A stretch of DNA of 57,329 bases from Bacilli bacterium (GCA_017447305.1 JAFSNY010000039.1:1-57329); one strand, 5' to 3'; shown: positions 15,857 through 25,432, counted from the stretch's first letter. Notes: generated by a model from the sequence alone, not told the origin. A program made the numbers and translations.

Positions 15857-15885
15857 TAAAAAAACGCTGATTGCATCAGCGTTTT
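15857..15885 (-). terminator. Rho-independent terminator after the initiator tRNA
   Basis: A perfect 11-bp stem (AAAACGCTGAT with ATCAGCGTTTT, three-base loop) continues into a T run on the minus strand, 9 bases downstream of the tRNA 3' end. Confidence 0.9.
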
Positions 15886-15894
15886 GTGGACAAT

Positions 15895-15970
15895 TGGTTG
15901 CGGGGGAAGGACTTGAACCTACGACCTTCAGGTTATGAGCCTGATGAGCTGCCAACTGCTCTACCCCGCG
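15895..15970 (-). tRNA. initiator tRNA-fMet (CAT) with an AU/GC/GC anticodon stem
   Basis: The minus strand folds as a full cloverleaf beginning CGCGGGGTAGAGCAGTTGG with encoded CCA. Initiator features are present: C1 and A72 do not pair, and the D stem has A11:U24. The anticodon loop is CTCATAA. However, the anticodon stem is TCAGG/CCTGA, so pairs 29:41, 30:40 and 31:39 are A:U, G:C and G:C instead of the near-universal three G:C pairs. The T stem (GTAGG/CCTTC) contains a U-U mismatch. The gene follows rpsU and ends with a strong terminator; it also marks the edge of the accessory island. Confidence 0.95.
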
Positions 15971-16011
15971 ATGTGAGGTGACCAAGGCGTGTTTGATCAC
16001 CGTTTTCGTAA

Positions 16012-16188
16012 TTATTTACGATTTTTTCTTCTAGCGTTTTCAGATTTGAGTTTTCTCTTTAAACCTGGTTTAAGATAGAAATCTCTTCTCTTCGCTTCTT
16101 GAATGACTCCCGCTTTGTTAACTTGACGTTTGAAACGACGGAGGGCATCATCTAAGGATTCATTCTCACGAACGACGATCTTTGGCAT
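16012..16188 (-). CDS. rpsU: 30S ribosomal protein S21
   Basis: The 58-residue product begins [20 protein letters not shown] and ends in a very basic tail ([14 protein letters not shown]), the standard S21 sequence. S21 sits on the platform of the small subunit and helps base pairing of the mRNA leader with 16S rRNA. A strong ribosome site (GGAGGT) precedes the ATG. It lies 41 bases upstream of the initiator tRNA in the same direction, so both may be one transcript ending at 15857. Confidence 0.95.
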   Translation of the reverse strand: MPKIVVRENESLDDALRRFKRQVNKAGVIQEAKRRDFYLKPGLKRKLKSENARRKNRK

Positions 16189-16267
16189 TTTTGCTCACCT
16201 CCTTCAGCGGTTCTTTTAACACGCAATAGAGAATATACCATTATCAAATCCCTATTGCAATATAAAA

Positions 16268-16903
16268 TTATACAATTTTTACTCCGTTTGAAGTGCCAAT
16301 TCTATTTGCGCCAGCTTCGACCATAGCGAGTAGATCTTCGTGGGTTCTAACTCCGCCACTAGCTTTGACACCCATATCTGGTCCAACGGTTTCTCTCATA
16401 AGTTTGACATCGTGAACAGTCGCACCGCCTGTTGAGAATCCAGTTGAGGTTTTGACAAAGTCAGCGCCAGCGTTTTTGGAAAGGAGACATGCTCTAACTT
16501 TTTCTTCATCAGTTAATAAACATGTTTCAATAATAACTTTAAGAACTCTCTTTCCAGCAACCGCTTTTAATTCAGCAATTTCCGCTTCGACATAGTCATC
16601 ATTACCTGCTTTAAGCATTCCGACGTTGATGACCATATCAATTTCATCCGCACCTTCTCTAATGGCTTGTTGAGCTTCTTCCACTTTCGTTTTTGGAAGA
16701 TTCATTCCAAGTGGGAATCCGATAACTGTGCAAACTTTAACATCGCTTCCTTTTAACGCTTCTGCAGCGAGTGGAACGTAGGCAGGGTTAACACAGACGG
16801 ACATGAAGTCGTGTTCTTTTGCTTCTTCACAAAGCTTTAAAATTTGTTCAGGAGTAGCATCTTGTTTAAGCAAAGTATGATCAATAAGCTTGTTGTATTT
16901 CAT
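16268..16903 (-). CDS. deoC: deoxyribose-phosphate aldolase
   Basis: DeoC splits 2-deoxyribose 5-phosphate into glyceraldehyde 3-phosphate and acetaldehyde in deoxynucleoside catabolism. The protein starts [16 protein letters not shown] and has [30 protein letters not shown], the Schiff-base lysine in DFVKTSTGF and the second essential lysine in [10 protein letters not shown]. It is 211 residues, typical for the bacterial short form. No other deoxynucleoside gene is adjacent; it follows rpmF after that gene's terminator. Confidence 0.96.
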   Translation of the reverse strand: MKYNKLIDHTLLKQDATPEQILKLCEEAKEHDFMSVCVNPAYVPLAAEALKGSDVKVCTVIGFPLGMNLPKTKVEEAQQAIREGADEIDMVINVGMLKAGNDDYVEAEIAELKAVAGKRVLKVIIETCLLTDEEKVRACLLSKNAGADFVKTSTGFSTGGATVHDVKLMRETVGPDMGVKASGGVRTHEDLLAMVEAGANRIGTSNGVKIV

Positions 16904-16935
16904 ATATCATTCCTTCTTTTCTACCATTATTATAA

Positions 16936-16965
16936 AAATAAAGTGGCCTTTCGACCATCTTTATT
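16936..16965 (-). terminator. Rho-independent terminator of rpmF
   Basis: On the minus strand an AAATAAAG-TGG arm overlapping the stop codon pairs with CCA-CTTTATTT and is followed by an AT-rich tail. Confidence 0.6.
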
Positions 16966-17149
16966 TGCTTTCAGATTTCTTTTCAATTTGAACCTTGCCA
17001 GCGTAATAACCACATTTTGGGCAAACATGGTGGGATTTGATCATTGCGCCACAATTTGGGCAAGTGACTAAACCAGCGGCTTCGAGTTTGAAATGGGTTC
17101 TTCTTGATCTTTTCTTAGTTTTAGAAATTCTTCTTTGTGGAACTGCCAT
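16961..17149 (-). CDS. rpmF: 50S ribosomal protein L32, zinc-ribbon form
   Basis: The 62-residue product starts [20 protein letters not shown] and contains a four-cysteine zinc ribbon (CPNCG ... CPKCG), the C+ form of L32 that holds zinc. In many Bacilli rpmF follows a yceD gene; here the YceD-like gene is instead downstream of pheT, about 5.4 kb away. The downstream terminator overlaps its stop. Confidence 0.96.
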   Translation of the reverse strand: MAVPQRRISKTKKRSRRTHFKLEAAGLVTCPNCGAMIKSHHVCPKCGYYAGKVQIEKKSESK

Positions 17150-17250
17150 ATTAGTTCGTCCTCCTAAACAACGAGGAAATTATATTCTTATACATAAGGA
17201 GTGTCAATAAAACTTTAGACAAGTTCTAAAAAATTTAAAATAATACTGAT

Positions 17251-18534
17251 TTATTCTTGTTTTTTATATGTAGTTTTCACTACTTTTCCTACGAGATTAT
17301 CCTTGTTTTTGAAGGAAATATCTAGATAGTTGGTGGTGTGCCCTCTATTTATAGAGGTTTTTTCGTCATATTCTTCAACGAGAACATCAACTTCATGACC
17401 ATCGAACCTTTCCGTATATGCATCCCATAATGTTTCTGATAAGTCTAACAAAACATTAACTCTTCTTTTTTTGACATCTGGAGCGATTTGATTTGGCATT
17501 CTAATCGCTTTAGTGTTTTCTCTAGCGGAGAATGGGAAAACGTGAAGCATATTGAAATCACATTTTTTAATAAATTCATATGTTTCGTTAAATTCTTCTT
17601 CGCTTTCTCCTGGGAAACCAACAATAACATCTGTGGTCAAGGCAATATCAGGAATCTCTTTTCTTATCTTTCTTAGTGTCGATAAAAATTCGTCACAGTT
17701 ATATTTTCTGTTCATTCTTTGGAGAACACTTTTGGAACCGCTTTGAAGAGGGATATGTAAGTGTTTAGCGATGTTCTTTCTTTCTTTAACAAGAGTGATT
17801 AATCGTTCATCAATTTCTGATTCTTCGATTGAAGAGATACGTAAAGAATACAGTCCTTCTAATGAAGAAAGGTCATCAATTAAATCAGAGAATTTATAAC
17901 CTACTAAATCGTTTCCGTATCCTCCGACATGAATACCGGTAATAACGATTTCTTTATATCCTTTTTCAATGAGATACTTAGCTTCATCGATGATGTTTTT
18001 TGGATCTCTAGAACGAGATTTTCCTCTTGTGAAAGGAATAATACAGTAAGAGCAGAAATTATCACAGCCATCTTGTATCTTTAAATATGCGCGAACATTT
18101 TCGTTATAGGAAGTAATACCAAGTTCTTCATAAGAAAAGAAGCGACTTTTATCTTCAGTTGCGTCTATTTGTTGATGATTTCTATGAAATTCATCAATAT
18201 AGTCGGGAATTAAGTGACGATTTGATGTTCCAACAACGATATCCGCTTTAATGTCATTGATGATAAAATCATGGCTTTTTTGTGAATAGCAGCCCATGAC
18301 ACAGATAATCGCATTTGGATAATTATTTCTTAATTTACGAATATGCTGACGTGATTTTTGATCCGCGGTCGCGGTGACTGAACAGGTGTTAATTATGGCA
18401 ATTCCCACTTCTTCATTTGGGTGGTCTTTTGCTTCTTCATGACCCCTCTTAATTAATAAAGAAGCGAGTGATTGACACTCGTATGAATTAACCTTACATC
18501 CCAAAGAAATAATTTTAAATTTCATCATCTCCAC
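17251..18534 (-). CDS. mtaB: tRNA t6A37 methylthiotransferase
   Basis: MtaB is a radical-SAM enzyme that turns N6-threonylcarbamoyl-adenosine 37 into its 2-methylthio form. The N-terminal UPF0004 domain shows the three cluster cysteines (GCKVNSYE, NTCSV, MGCYSQ), and the radical SAM motif is CDNFCSYCIIPFTRG (C-x3-C-x2-C). LHIPLQSGS and TDVIVGFPGE are family strings. It has 427 residues with a short C-terminal TRAM-like region. The 5' end overlaps the preceding unknown gene by 20 bases, in an operon with rsmE, an order common in Bacillota. Confidence 0.93.
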   Translation of the reverse strand: MEMMKFKIISLGCKVNSYECQSLASLLIKRGHEEAKDHPNEEVGIAIINTCSVTATADQKSRQHIRKLRNNYPNAIICVMGCYSQKSHDFIINDIKADIVVGTSNRHLIPDYIDEFHRNHQQIDATEDKSRFFSYEELGITSYNENVRAYLKIQDGCDNFCSYCIIPFTRGKSRSRDPKNIIDEAKYLIEKGYKEIVITGIHVGGYGNDLVGYKFSDLIDDLSSLEGLYSLRISSIEESEIDERLITLVKERKNIAKHLHIPLQSGSKSVLQRMNRKYNCDEFLSTLRKIRKEIPDIALTTDVIVGFPGESEEEFNETYEFIKKCDFNMLHVFPFSARENTKAIRMPNQIAPDVKKRRVNVLLDLSETLWDAYTERFDGHEVDVLVEEYDEKTSINRGHTTNYLDISFKNKDNLVGKVVKTTYKKQE

Positions 18535-19312
18535 CAGTCGTCTTTCTTAAAATGGACATCAACTTTCCAGAGATGAATTTATTGTTATGTAATGTCTCAA
18601 TCATCCTTCCGCGGTCGAAGGCAAAATAAGCATCCACTACTTCTGATATTCTTTCTAACATATGGGTCTTTTGTGGATGATGAATGTATTTATCAAATAA
18701 CACTAGTTTTGCGTCTAATCTTCCTTGGTCATTGATGAAATAAATCGTATCAGTGTCATAATGGAAGAAGGCGGCTTCTTTATGATTTGGGCTTTCTTTG
18801 ACTAAGACGAGACGTGTAAATGATGAGTTATATAGTTTATAACCATATGTATCAAACGGATCAATTAATGATTCAGTGAAAGAGGTTCTAATTTTGTTAT
18901 ATGGCTCAAACAAGAATTTCATTGGGTCATTAACGTAGATGTTATTTAGAACTTTAGTGAAGAAAGCGATGAAGATACGATTCTTTCCATCTTGATAAAA
19001 CTCTAAGTCGAGAGTTTTTTCCATGATTGTTTTGCTAAACGCAGCAGGATCGATTTCGTTGGTCTTTTTTTGATATGCTTCTAGAGATGCGATTTCTTTT
19101 TCAAAGACATTCTTATTTAGATAAGAACGGATGATGATATTCGCTCTCATGATATTGAAATCGTTATGGTCAGAATTATATAAGAAAGCAAACCTTGGGA
19201 GTTTATCAAGGATATAACGATATTTCAAAAAGAAAGAATATTCTTCACTTCTTTCAAAGGAAGTCCTCATTTTCTTTTTGCTTTCTAATAGTTGATAAAG
19301 GGTTTGCGACAT
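18515..19312 (-). CDS. conserved-looking protein of unknown function between rsmE and mtaB
   Basis: The 265-residue protein is soluble, rich in Phe, Tyr, Lys and Asp, and without signal peptide or recognisable catalytic motif. Its C-terminus (LMSILRKTTGGDDEI) overlaps the start of mtaB, and its start lies 2 bases after rsmE, so it is translated as part of this operon. The tight packing argues for a real gene. Function is unknown. Confidence 0.7.
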   Translation of the reverse strand: MSQTLYQLLESKKKMRTSFERSEEYSFFLKYRYILDKLPRFAFLYNSDHNDFNIMRANIIIRSYLNKNVFEKEIASLEAYQKKTNEIDPAAFSKTIMEKTLDLEFYQDGKNRIFIAFFTKVLNNIYVNDPMKFLFEPYNKIRTSFTESLIDPFDTYGYKLYNSSFTRLVLVKESPNHKEAAFFHYDTDTIYFINDQGRLDAKLVLFDKYIHHPQKTHMLERISEVVDAYFAFDRGRMIETLHNNKFISGKLMSILRKTTGGDDEI

Positions 19313-19314
19313 AA

Positions 19315-20031
19315 TTATCTTTCTAACATAAAGGAGATGACACTTAAAGCATACATCGCGGCGGTCTCGGTTCTCAAGATTCTCTTTCCAAGAGAAATGT
19401 TTTTAAAGTCTTGGGAATGAAGAATTTCTAATTCGCTTTTATCGATTCCACCTTCACTACCAATGAGAACACTGACACTTTCTCCCTCTTTGATTTCATT
19501 TAATAATTCGTATGTTTTTGATGTATTTCCCGCTTCTTCTTCATAAGCAATGAGATTATGATCATTTAATAATTCAGCAGGTATTTTCTTAATAGGAATA
19601 ATTCCGATGATTTCTGGGATGATATTTCGATGAGATTGTTCACTAGCTTCTTTTAATATCTTTTCATAACGGGCTTTTTTACGGCTGAAATCATCATCGT
19701 TCATTTTCACTACACTTCTAAGAGAGGATAATAAGACAATTCTTTTAACTCCTAGCTCAGTAGCTTTTTGGATGACGAATTCATTTTTCTCTCCCTTGCT
19801 TAAGCAATAAAAGAGAGTGATATCGTGCTTTAATTCATTATTTAAGGAAGAGATATCATCTACTACATATGTTAAAGGACGAAGGGATGTGATTCTCATC
19901 TTATAGATTTTTTCATTAAAGATAACTTCAAAAAAATCACCCACCTTATTCCTCATGACATGAGTAATATGGTGAATGTCACCTTCATCTAAAATGATTT
20001 CTTTTCTTGATAAGGAGAAATATCTTTGCAT
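19315..20031 (-). CDS. rsmE: 16S rRNA m3U1498 methyltransferase
   Basis: RsmE methylates N3 of U1498 in 16S rRNA. The product is 238 residues with an N-terminal PUA-like part (MQRYFSLSRKEIIL, GDIHHITHVMRNKVGD) and a SPOUT knot at the C-terminus: VLIGSEGGIDKSELEIL and LGKRILRTETAAMYAL, both family hallmarks. It overlaps the stop of the upstream zinc-ribbon gene by one base. Confidence 0.95.
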   Translation of the reverse strand: MQRYFSLSRKEIILDEGDIHHITHVMRNKVGDFFEVIFNEKIYKMRITSLRPLTYVVDDISSLNNELKHDITLFYCLSKGEKNEFVIQKATELGVKRIVLLSSLRSVVKMNDDDFSRKKARYEKILKEASEQSHRNIIPEIIGIIPIKKIPAELLNDHNLIAYEEEAGNTSKTYELLNEIKEGESVSVLIGSEGGIDKSELEILHSQDFKNISLGKRILRTETAAMYALSVISFMLER

Positions 20032-20483
20032 TATCGAACGAGTTCCCCGTTAGCGTCTTTATAATCATTCATGATTAAATATTTAATTCCAACTGCGATA
20101 TTGGCTAAATAAGCGATGGACAATGGGATAATTAAAGATAATAGTAGCTTATTATCAAGATTAGTGAAAGCAAGGAAGAATAAAATAGAAAAGACACTTC
20201 CGATAAATAAAGCATTAATTAAAAGCCAAATTAAGCCTTTTTTTAAATATCCAAGATAATAAAAAGGGGTTCCAAAAAATGGGAGAAGAATAGAAAGAAG
20301 GAAGACTGTAATCTTCTTTTTAATTTTCACGCCTCTTTTGAGTTCTTTTTCTAAAGAGATATTAGAAGTTATTTCCACGGTTTCACTATTCTCGGTTGAG
20401 ATAGGGTTAGGAAAACCACAGACAGGACATCTATCTTTATCGAATTTTGATATACGGGCGTTACAATTTTTACAAACTGGCAT
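20031..20483 (-). CDS. zinc-ribbon membrane protein
   Basis: The N-terminus MPVCKNCNARISKFDKDRCP continues to VCGFP, giving a four-cysteine zinc ribbon (C4, C7, C19, C22). After a charged linker there are about three hydrophobic spans between residues 55 and 140. Such small zinc-ribbon membrane proteins are common in Bacillota, with no assigned role. It is the first gene of the operon with rsmE and mtaB. Confidence 0.7.
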   Translation of the reverse strand: MPVCKNCNARISKFDKDRCPVCGFPNPISTENSETVEITSNISLEKELKRGVKIKKKITVFLLSILLPFFGTPFYYLGYLKKGLIWLLINALFIGSVFSILFFLAFTNLDNKLLLSLIIPLSIAYLANIAVGIKYLIMNDYKDANGELVR

Positions 20484-20580
20484 ACTCTTTCCTACGTGCT
20501 AACTATATTAGCACATAAAAATTATCTTTTGTATGGAAATCGATTATTTTTAGACAGTGTCTAGTCTATTGTTTATAAAC

Positions 20581-20606
20581 TAAAAGAGCGGGGATTTCCC
20601 GCTCTT
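20581..20606 (-). terminator. Rho-independent terminator of the symporter gene
   Basis: AAGAGCGGG and CCCGCTCTT form a 9-bp GC-rich stem with a five-base loop, 14 bases after the stop codon; the T tail is short. Confidence 0.75.
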
Positions 20607-20619
20607 AATTTAAGATTAA

Positions 20620-22347
20620 TTATTCTTCTTTAGGTTTATTTCCTTCTGACGCAGCAGCGCTTGGTTCACCGCCGATCGATTCGAAGGCTAATTTATCAGT
20701 GTCCGCCACTTCTTCTGATTTATGTTTTTCTTCTAGCTTCGCTAAAACTTCTTTAACTTTATCTTCATCAAGTTTATAGCAGAATCTAAGAAGGATGTAT
20801 GAAGCGGCAAAGACGAGAAGAATAACGCCGATAACAATAACGCCAAAGAGGATTAACTGCCATCTTTCAACGGAAATTGCATCATCGACAGTTGCAGGGA
20901 ATCCGTTTCTATATGCGTCTTGTTCCGCTTTGCTTAATGCTGCAAAATCAGCGGAGTTAAGATAAGCGTTATAATCACCTTCCATATTGGAAATAGTGTT
21001 AATGGCAAGCGCGGTTCCAGTTAAGGCGTAGACTAAGTATTGTAATCCTCTATTTAAACCTGAGGCTAATTTAACATCGAGTGGTCTCCAAGCAAAGCAG
21101 ATGGATTCTTTTCTTTCTCCAGTCATGAGTTCTCCGTAGTCAATCGCGTCTTGGAACATAACTAAGACAGCGAGATAGAAGATACCTGAGGCTCCAAAGA
21201 AGAGGAAGGACATGACATAAAGCAATGACATGCTTCCACCAAAGACCCAGAAAATATTGCTACCATCTGGTGTATTCCAAGCAATTGGTTTATCTCCAAA
21301 GACTGGGAAGGCGATTAAGAAGAAGGCAAGATAAGCAACAAAGATGATAATCGCTGAGACGGTCAAGATTTGTTTTCTCTTAAACTTCTTAGCTAGCATT
21401 GGATAGAAGGCTTGCGCTAAGACGGTCGCGAGAACATAGATTGCCGCAATCGCGGTCGCAACCATTCCTCCTTTTCCACCACCATAACCATAAACCATGT
21501 AGAAATAGTTTTGACCAATACCGGTTAAGATAAAGCTACCTAGGTAATATAAACCCATACCTAACGCAGCAAATAATAATTGTTTGTTCTTTTTAATGAC
21601 GCGGAATAAGTCTAAAATCGATGAATGTTCACTGATTTCTTCTTGTTCGAGGTCACGTGATTTTTCTTTACAGTAGATGTAAATGAGAAGCTGTGAAACA
21701 AAGAATAAAGCGGCAACCCCAATAGCGGCCATCATATACACTTGAATTGTTGATCCAAGACCAGCACCTGGAAGGACGAACATCATGATGTTCATGACGA
21801 AGGTACCGATAGAGGCAGCGATAGCTGTATGAGTGGTGAGTTTTGCTCTTTGCTGTGGGTCACTAGTTAACGCTGGAAGCATCGACCAATAACCGATATC
21901 ATTCATTGAGAAGAAGGCATCCCAAAGAATGTACATGATAATCATAAAGACGACATATCCCCAACCTCTTAAACCAGAGAAGATAAACGGCATAAAGAAC
22001 ATTGAGGCAACCACGAGGGCATTTCCAAGAGAACCCCATAAAATCCATGGGCGGAATTTACCGGATTTGAAGTGACATTTTTCCAAAATGAATCCCATTA
22101 ATGGATCGTTAATGCCATCCCAGACAAGAGCGATAATCATCGCGATGGTAATGACACCATATTGGGCTTTGAAGTCACTTGAGTTCGTTGATAAAACACC
22201 TGCGGTAATCGCATACTGCATGAGGAATGTACCAATTAAAGCGTAACATGCATCCCTAAAAATACCCGACCATGGGAAAATTAATCGCGTAGCTTTAGGA
22301 ACAGTGTTACCCTCAAAGGTGTGACTCCTTGAAGAGTTTGTGCTCAT
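20620..22347 (-). CDS. GPH-family (MFS) sugar:cation symporter
   Basis: The 575-residue protein has about twelve membrane spans. The glycoside-pentoside-hexuronide signature is clear: LVWDGINDPLMGFILEK near residue 75 with GKFRPWILWG following, and FQDAIDYGELMTGER in the second half. It should import a glycoside or sugar acid with a cation. The C-terminus carries a cytoplasmic acidic tail of about 60 residues. It is a single-gene unit: no glycosidase or regulator is adjacent, so the substrate cannot be inferred. A ribosome site GGAGG precedes the ATG. Confidence 0.88.
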   Translation of the reverse strand: MSTNSSRSHTFEGNTVPKATRLIFPWSGIFRDACYALIGTFLMQYAITAGVLSTNSSDFKAQYGVITIAMIIALVWDGINDPLMGFILEKCHFKSGKFRPWILWGSLGNALVVASMFFMPFIFSGLRGWGYVVFMIIMYILWDAFFSMNDIGYWSMLPALTSDPQQRAKLTTHTAIAASIGTFVMNIMMFVLPGAGLGSTIQVYMMAAIGVAALFFVSQLLIYIYCKEKSRDLEQEEISEHSSILDLFRVIKKNKQLLFAALGMGLYYLGSFILTGIGQNYFYMVYGYGGGKGGMVATAIAAIYVLATVLAQAFYPMLAKKFKRKQILTVSAIIIFVAYLAFFLIAFPVFGDKPIAWNTPDGSNIFWVFGGSMSLLYVMSFLFFGASGIFYLAVLVMFQDAIDYGELMTGERKESICFAWRPLDVKLASGLNRGLQYLVYALTGTALAINTISNMEGDYNAYLNSADFAALSKAEQDAYRNGFPATVDDAISVERWQLILFGVIVIGVILLVFAASYILLRFCYKLDEDKVKEVLAKLEEKHKSEEVADTDKLAFESIGGEPSAAASEGNKPKEE

Positions 22348-22469
22348 TATATATTTCCTCCAAAATTGAAAGCATAGATATATTAATCTAATGAGGTGTT
22401 TTTCTCAATCAATTCATTTTTTTATCTATAAAAAGGTAATTAAAGTCAACAAATCGGGGAAAAGTGTCG

Positions 22470-22491
22470 AAAAAAAAGAACCGAAGTTCTT
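22470..22491 (-). terminator. Rho-independent terminator of the pheST operon
   Basis: AAGAAC-TTCG-GTTCTT on the minus strand is a UUCG-type tetraloop hairpin followed by eight T, just after the YceD-like gene. Confidence 0.85.
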
Positions 22492-22497
22492 CTTTTT

Positions 22498-23013
22498 TTA
22501 TTCATCGCCATCATCAAGTTCGATGTCGTTTAATTTATCCCATCGATGATCAACCTGAGTGGCTTTTCTTTGATAATATTCATCCTCACTGATGACATCA
22601 TATCCTTTGCCACCTTCAGGTAATTTTGCGCCTTTTTTAACGACTTTAGGTGGAACTAGAGCAATAAGGAGAGAAAAGATATATGGGTCTAAAGAGAAGA
22701 TTGGTTTTGGTTCATATATCATTCCCGCTTCTTCATCATCTTCTTCCTTCTCATCGGTGAAGATGAATTCTTCCCCTCCTTTGATGATGTAATCGACATC
22801 TTCAAGAGTGTAACTACAAGGTAAGATGACATTAGATTTGATATTGATGATGATTCGAACATGACCAAAATATAAAGGAGTAACATCTACTTCGGCGTGG
22901 CAGTCCTTAATTTTCCTTATCAAAATAGGATTTAGCGTTTCACTCGAAAAATCTAAATCTTCGGAATAATGATAGGTTTTTCCTTCCTCTAAGATATTGG
23001 TGTTAATTTGCAT
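22498..23013 (-). CDS. YceD/DUF177-like protein
   Basis: The 171-residue protein has the YceD layout: a beta-rich N-terminal half (CSYTLEDVDYII where the family has a conserved Cys) and a C-terminal block ending DHRWDKLNDIELDD, close to the family D-P-R-W-x-x-L-x-x-L motif. YceD-type proteins influence 23S rRNA levels. It starts 2 bases after pheT and ends before a terminator, so it is the last gene of the pheS-pheT operon here rather than the partner of rpmF. The family call is by resemblance only. Confidence 0.65.
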   Translation of the reverse strand: MQINTNILEEGKTYHYSEDLDFSSETLNPILIRKIKDCHAEVDVTPLYFGHVRIIINIKSNVILPCSYTLEDVDYIIKGGEEFIFTDEKEEDDEEAGMIYEPKPIFSLDPYIFSLLIALVPPKVVKKGAKLPEGGKGYDVISEDEYYQRKATQVDHRWDKLNDIELDDGDE

Positions 23014-23014
23014 A

Positions 23015-25414
23015 TTATCCTCTTAACGCAGCGTGATAAGTTTTGGATAATTCAAATTTAATCTTTTCTTCCATGTCCGAAACTTCTTTTTCACTTAAGG
23101 TATGGTCATCGCTTCCATATGTAATGGAAACAGCGATGGATTTTTTATTTTCTCCAAGAGCTTCACCTTCGAAGACATCGAAGATTTCCGCTTCTCTTAC
23201 TAAGCCTTTTCCACTTGTCTTAATCGTTTTAACGATATCTTTAGCGAGGACGTCTTTGTCGACAACTAAAGCAAGGTCACGAACAACGACAGGGAATTTG
23301 GAATATCCTTTGGTTTTGATGAGGCTAACTTTTAGGTCAAATAAATCGTTTAATCTCATTTCGAGAAGAACCGCTTTTGTTTTACCTAAATCGTAGTCTT
23401 TATATTTATTTGGATGAAGTTCTCCAAATGATCCAACTTTGACATTTTGGACATAGATGTCCGCACTTCTACCTGGGTGAAGCTCATCAGTGTGACTCTT
23501 AAGGTTATCAATTCTATAACGGGATGCTTCAATTCCTAATAGATCAAAGATTCCTTCTAATAAACCTTTCATATGATAAAAATCATATGGGATAGATTTC
23601 ATCTTTCCCCAAGTATTGTCATTACCAACAAGGAGAATAGCGAGATGCTTTTCATCCTTTTTCTTTGTAACGATATTTGAAATTTCAAATAAAGCGAGGT
23701 CCTTATTTTGACGAGAAACGTTGTATGAGGCAACTTTTAAGAGTGAATGAGCGATATTCTTTCTGAAATATTCATGATCATCAGTTAATGGGTTGATGAG
23801 TTTATAAGATTCATCTTCATTAACTAAAGCGAAGAGATTATCTTCTTTTTCACTGACAAGAGAATATGTTAAGCATTCATCGAGCCCATTATAAAGAAGG
23901 TATTCTTTGATTCTTCTTTCCTTGAGTTGACTATCGGAGAGCGCTCCAACGGTGGTATCAAGGCATGGGAGGATGGATTTAACATGTTCAAATCCTAATA
24001 AACGAATGACTTCTTCACTTAAATCAGCGTCACAGGTGACATCAAGTCTAAAAAGAGGGACTTTCGCAGTGAAGGTATCCCCTTCTCCTTTTTTCACTTC
24101 AAAGCGAAGTCTAGTTAAGGCATCGGAGATTTCTTCGTAGGTGAAGGTTGTGCCAAGTCTCTTATTGATACGAGTAACACTGCTATTGATAATTTGTTCT
24201 TTCTTTTCTTCGCTTTGATAGGTAGCAATGTTAGAGAATTTCTTTCCATCACAAAGTTCTTTGATTAAATCCGCGGTGAATTCTAAGACATCATCAGCTT
24301 GGAAATGATTTGTTCCTTTAACGAATCTTTGCGAAGATTCACTAACTAAACCGAGTCGATTAGAGGTATGTCTTACAGAAGCAGCGTCAAAGGAAGCGGC
24401 TTCGATGACGATGTTTTTACTATTTTCATCGACCGCGCATTCTAAGGAACCCATCACTCCACCTAAACACATCGCTTTACCATCTGAGGTAATGACGATA
24501 TCTCCAGGGATGATTTTATAAGTCTTTTCATCAAGAGCGACAAAGTCGATATCTAAGTCATCTCTAGCGATAAGTTCATTCTTTGGAAGTTTATCAGCGT
24601 CATACATATGGAGAGGTTGACCGGTCATTAACATCACATAGTTACCAATATCAACGATATTGTTAATCGATCTAACTCCCATACTCATTAAGAAGTCTTT
24701 CATCCATTTTGGTGATTCTTTGATGGTGACATTTTTAACTTCTTTCGCGGAGAACTGTGAACATCTAAAGGTATTAGAGCCCACTTTGGTTTCCACTTTC
24801 ATATCTTCGAGTTTTTTAATTTCTAGTTCGTTGACTTTACGATTAAAAATCGCTCCAACTTCTCTAGCAATATTTAATAAAGATAATAAGTCTGGACGAT
24901 TAGCTAAAATCTTAAGATTAAGAATTGAATCATCAAGGTCTAAATATCCTAAAACATCTTCTTCTCCAACTGGAGCATCACTAGGAAGTTCTTCAATTCC
25001 ATCCATTTGTTCTTGTCTAAGATATTTAGAGTCCACTCCTAATTCGAGTAAGGAGCAGCACATTCCATTGGATTCCACTCCACGGATAACGCCTTTTTTG
25101 ATTTCGATTTTTGGAAGGATAGCACCAACACGAGCGACGATGACTTTTAATCCTTTTCTTGCGTTAGGAGCGCCACAAACGATTTGGTTAATTCCGTATT
25201 TATCTCCAAGATTGACATCTAAAACATGGAGATGGTCGCTATCTGGGTGCTTTTCACATTTAACAATCTCACCAATGACAAGATTTGTTCCACTAGCGAG
25301 AGTTTTAACTTCTTCGACTTCGATTCCGGAGAAAGTTAAACGATCCGCTAACATATTAGCGTCAATGTCGTGTAAATCAACTAATTTGGCTAAGTTTTTA
25401 TAACTAACTAACAT
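23015..25414 (-). CDS. pheT: phenylalanyl-tRNA synthetase beta subunit
   Basis: PheT pairs with PheS to charge tRNA-Phe and carries the editing site. The 799 residues show, in order, the B1 region starting MLVSYKNLAKLVDL, the EMAP-like tRNA-binding domain (VGEIVKCEKHPDSDHLHVLDVNLG), the B3/B4 editing domain, B5 and the C-terminal anticodon-binding ferredoxin-like domain (SKFPVVVRDLALVVD). The length is normal for Bacillota. It follows pheS by 18 bases in one operon. Confidence 0.97.
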   Translation of the reverse strand: MLVSYKNLAKLVDLHDIDANMLADRLTFSGIEVEEVKTLASGTNLVIGEIVKCEKHPDSDHLHVLDVNLGDKYGINQIVCGAPNARKGLKVIVARVGAILPKIEIKKGVIRGVESNGMCCSLLELGVDSKYLRQEQMDGIEELPSDAPVGEEDVLGYLDLDDSILNLKILANRPDLLSLLNIAREVGAIFNRKVNELEIKKLEDMKVETKVGSNTFRCSQFSAKEVKNVTIKESPKWMKDFLMSMGVRSINNIVDIGNYVMLMTGQPLHMYDADKLPKNELIARDDLDIDFVALDEKTYKIIPGDIVITSDGKAMCLGGVMGSLECAVDENSKNIVIEAASFDAASVRHTSNRLGLVSESSQRFVKGTNHFQADDVLEFTADLIKELCDGKKFSNIATYQSEEKKEQIINSSVTRINKRLGTTFTYEEISDALTRLRFEVKKGEGDTFTAKVPLFRLDVTCDADLSEEVIRLLGFEHVKSILPCLDTTVGALSDSQLKERRIKEYLLYNGLDECLTYSLVSEKEDNLFALVNEDESYKLINPLTDDHEYFRKNIAHSLLKVASYNVSRQNKDLALFEISNIVTKKKDEKHLAILLVGNDNTWGKMKSIPYDFYHMKGLLEGIFDLLGIEASRYRIDNLKSHTDELHPGRSADIYVQNVKVGSFGELHPNKYKDYDLGKTKAVLLEMRLNDLFDLKVSLIKTKGYSKFPVVVRDLALVVDKDVLAKDIVKTIKTSGKGLVREAEIFDVFEGEALGENKKSIAVSITYGSDDHTLSEKEVSDMEEKIKFELSKTYHAALRG

Positions 25415-25432
25415 TGTTTTCTTCCTCCTTTA

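Noticed and set aside
15734-16000. 88-residue open frame on the minus strand
   Set aside because: It runs through the initiator tRNA and its terminator; the protein-like text EQLAAHQAHNLKVVGSS is just the translated tRNA.
24660-25403. 247-residue open frame on the plus strand inside pheT
   Set aside because: It is the complement of the conserved PheT sequence, with Ser/Thr-rich composition typical of an antisense shadow.
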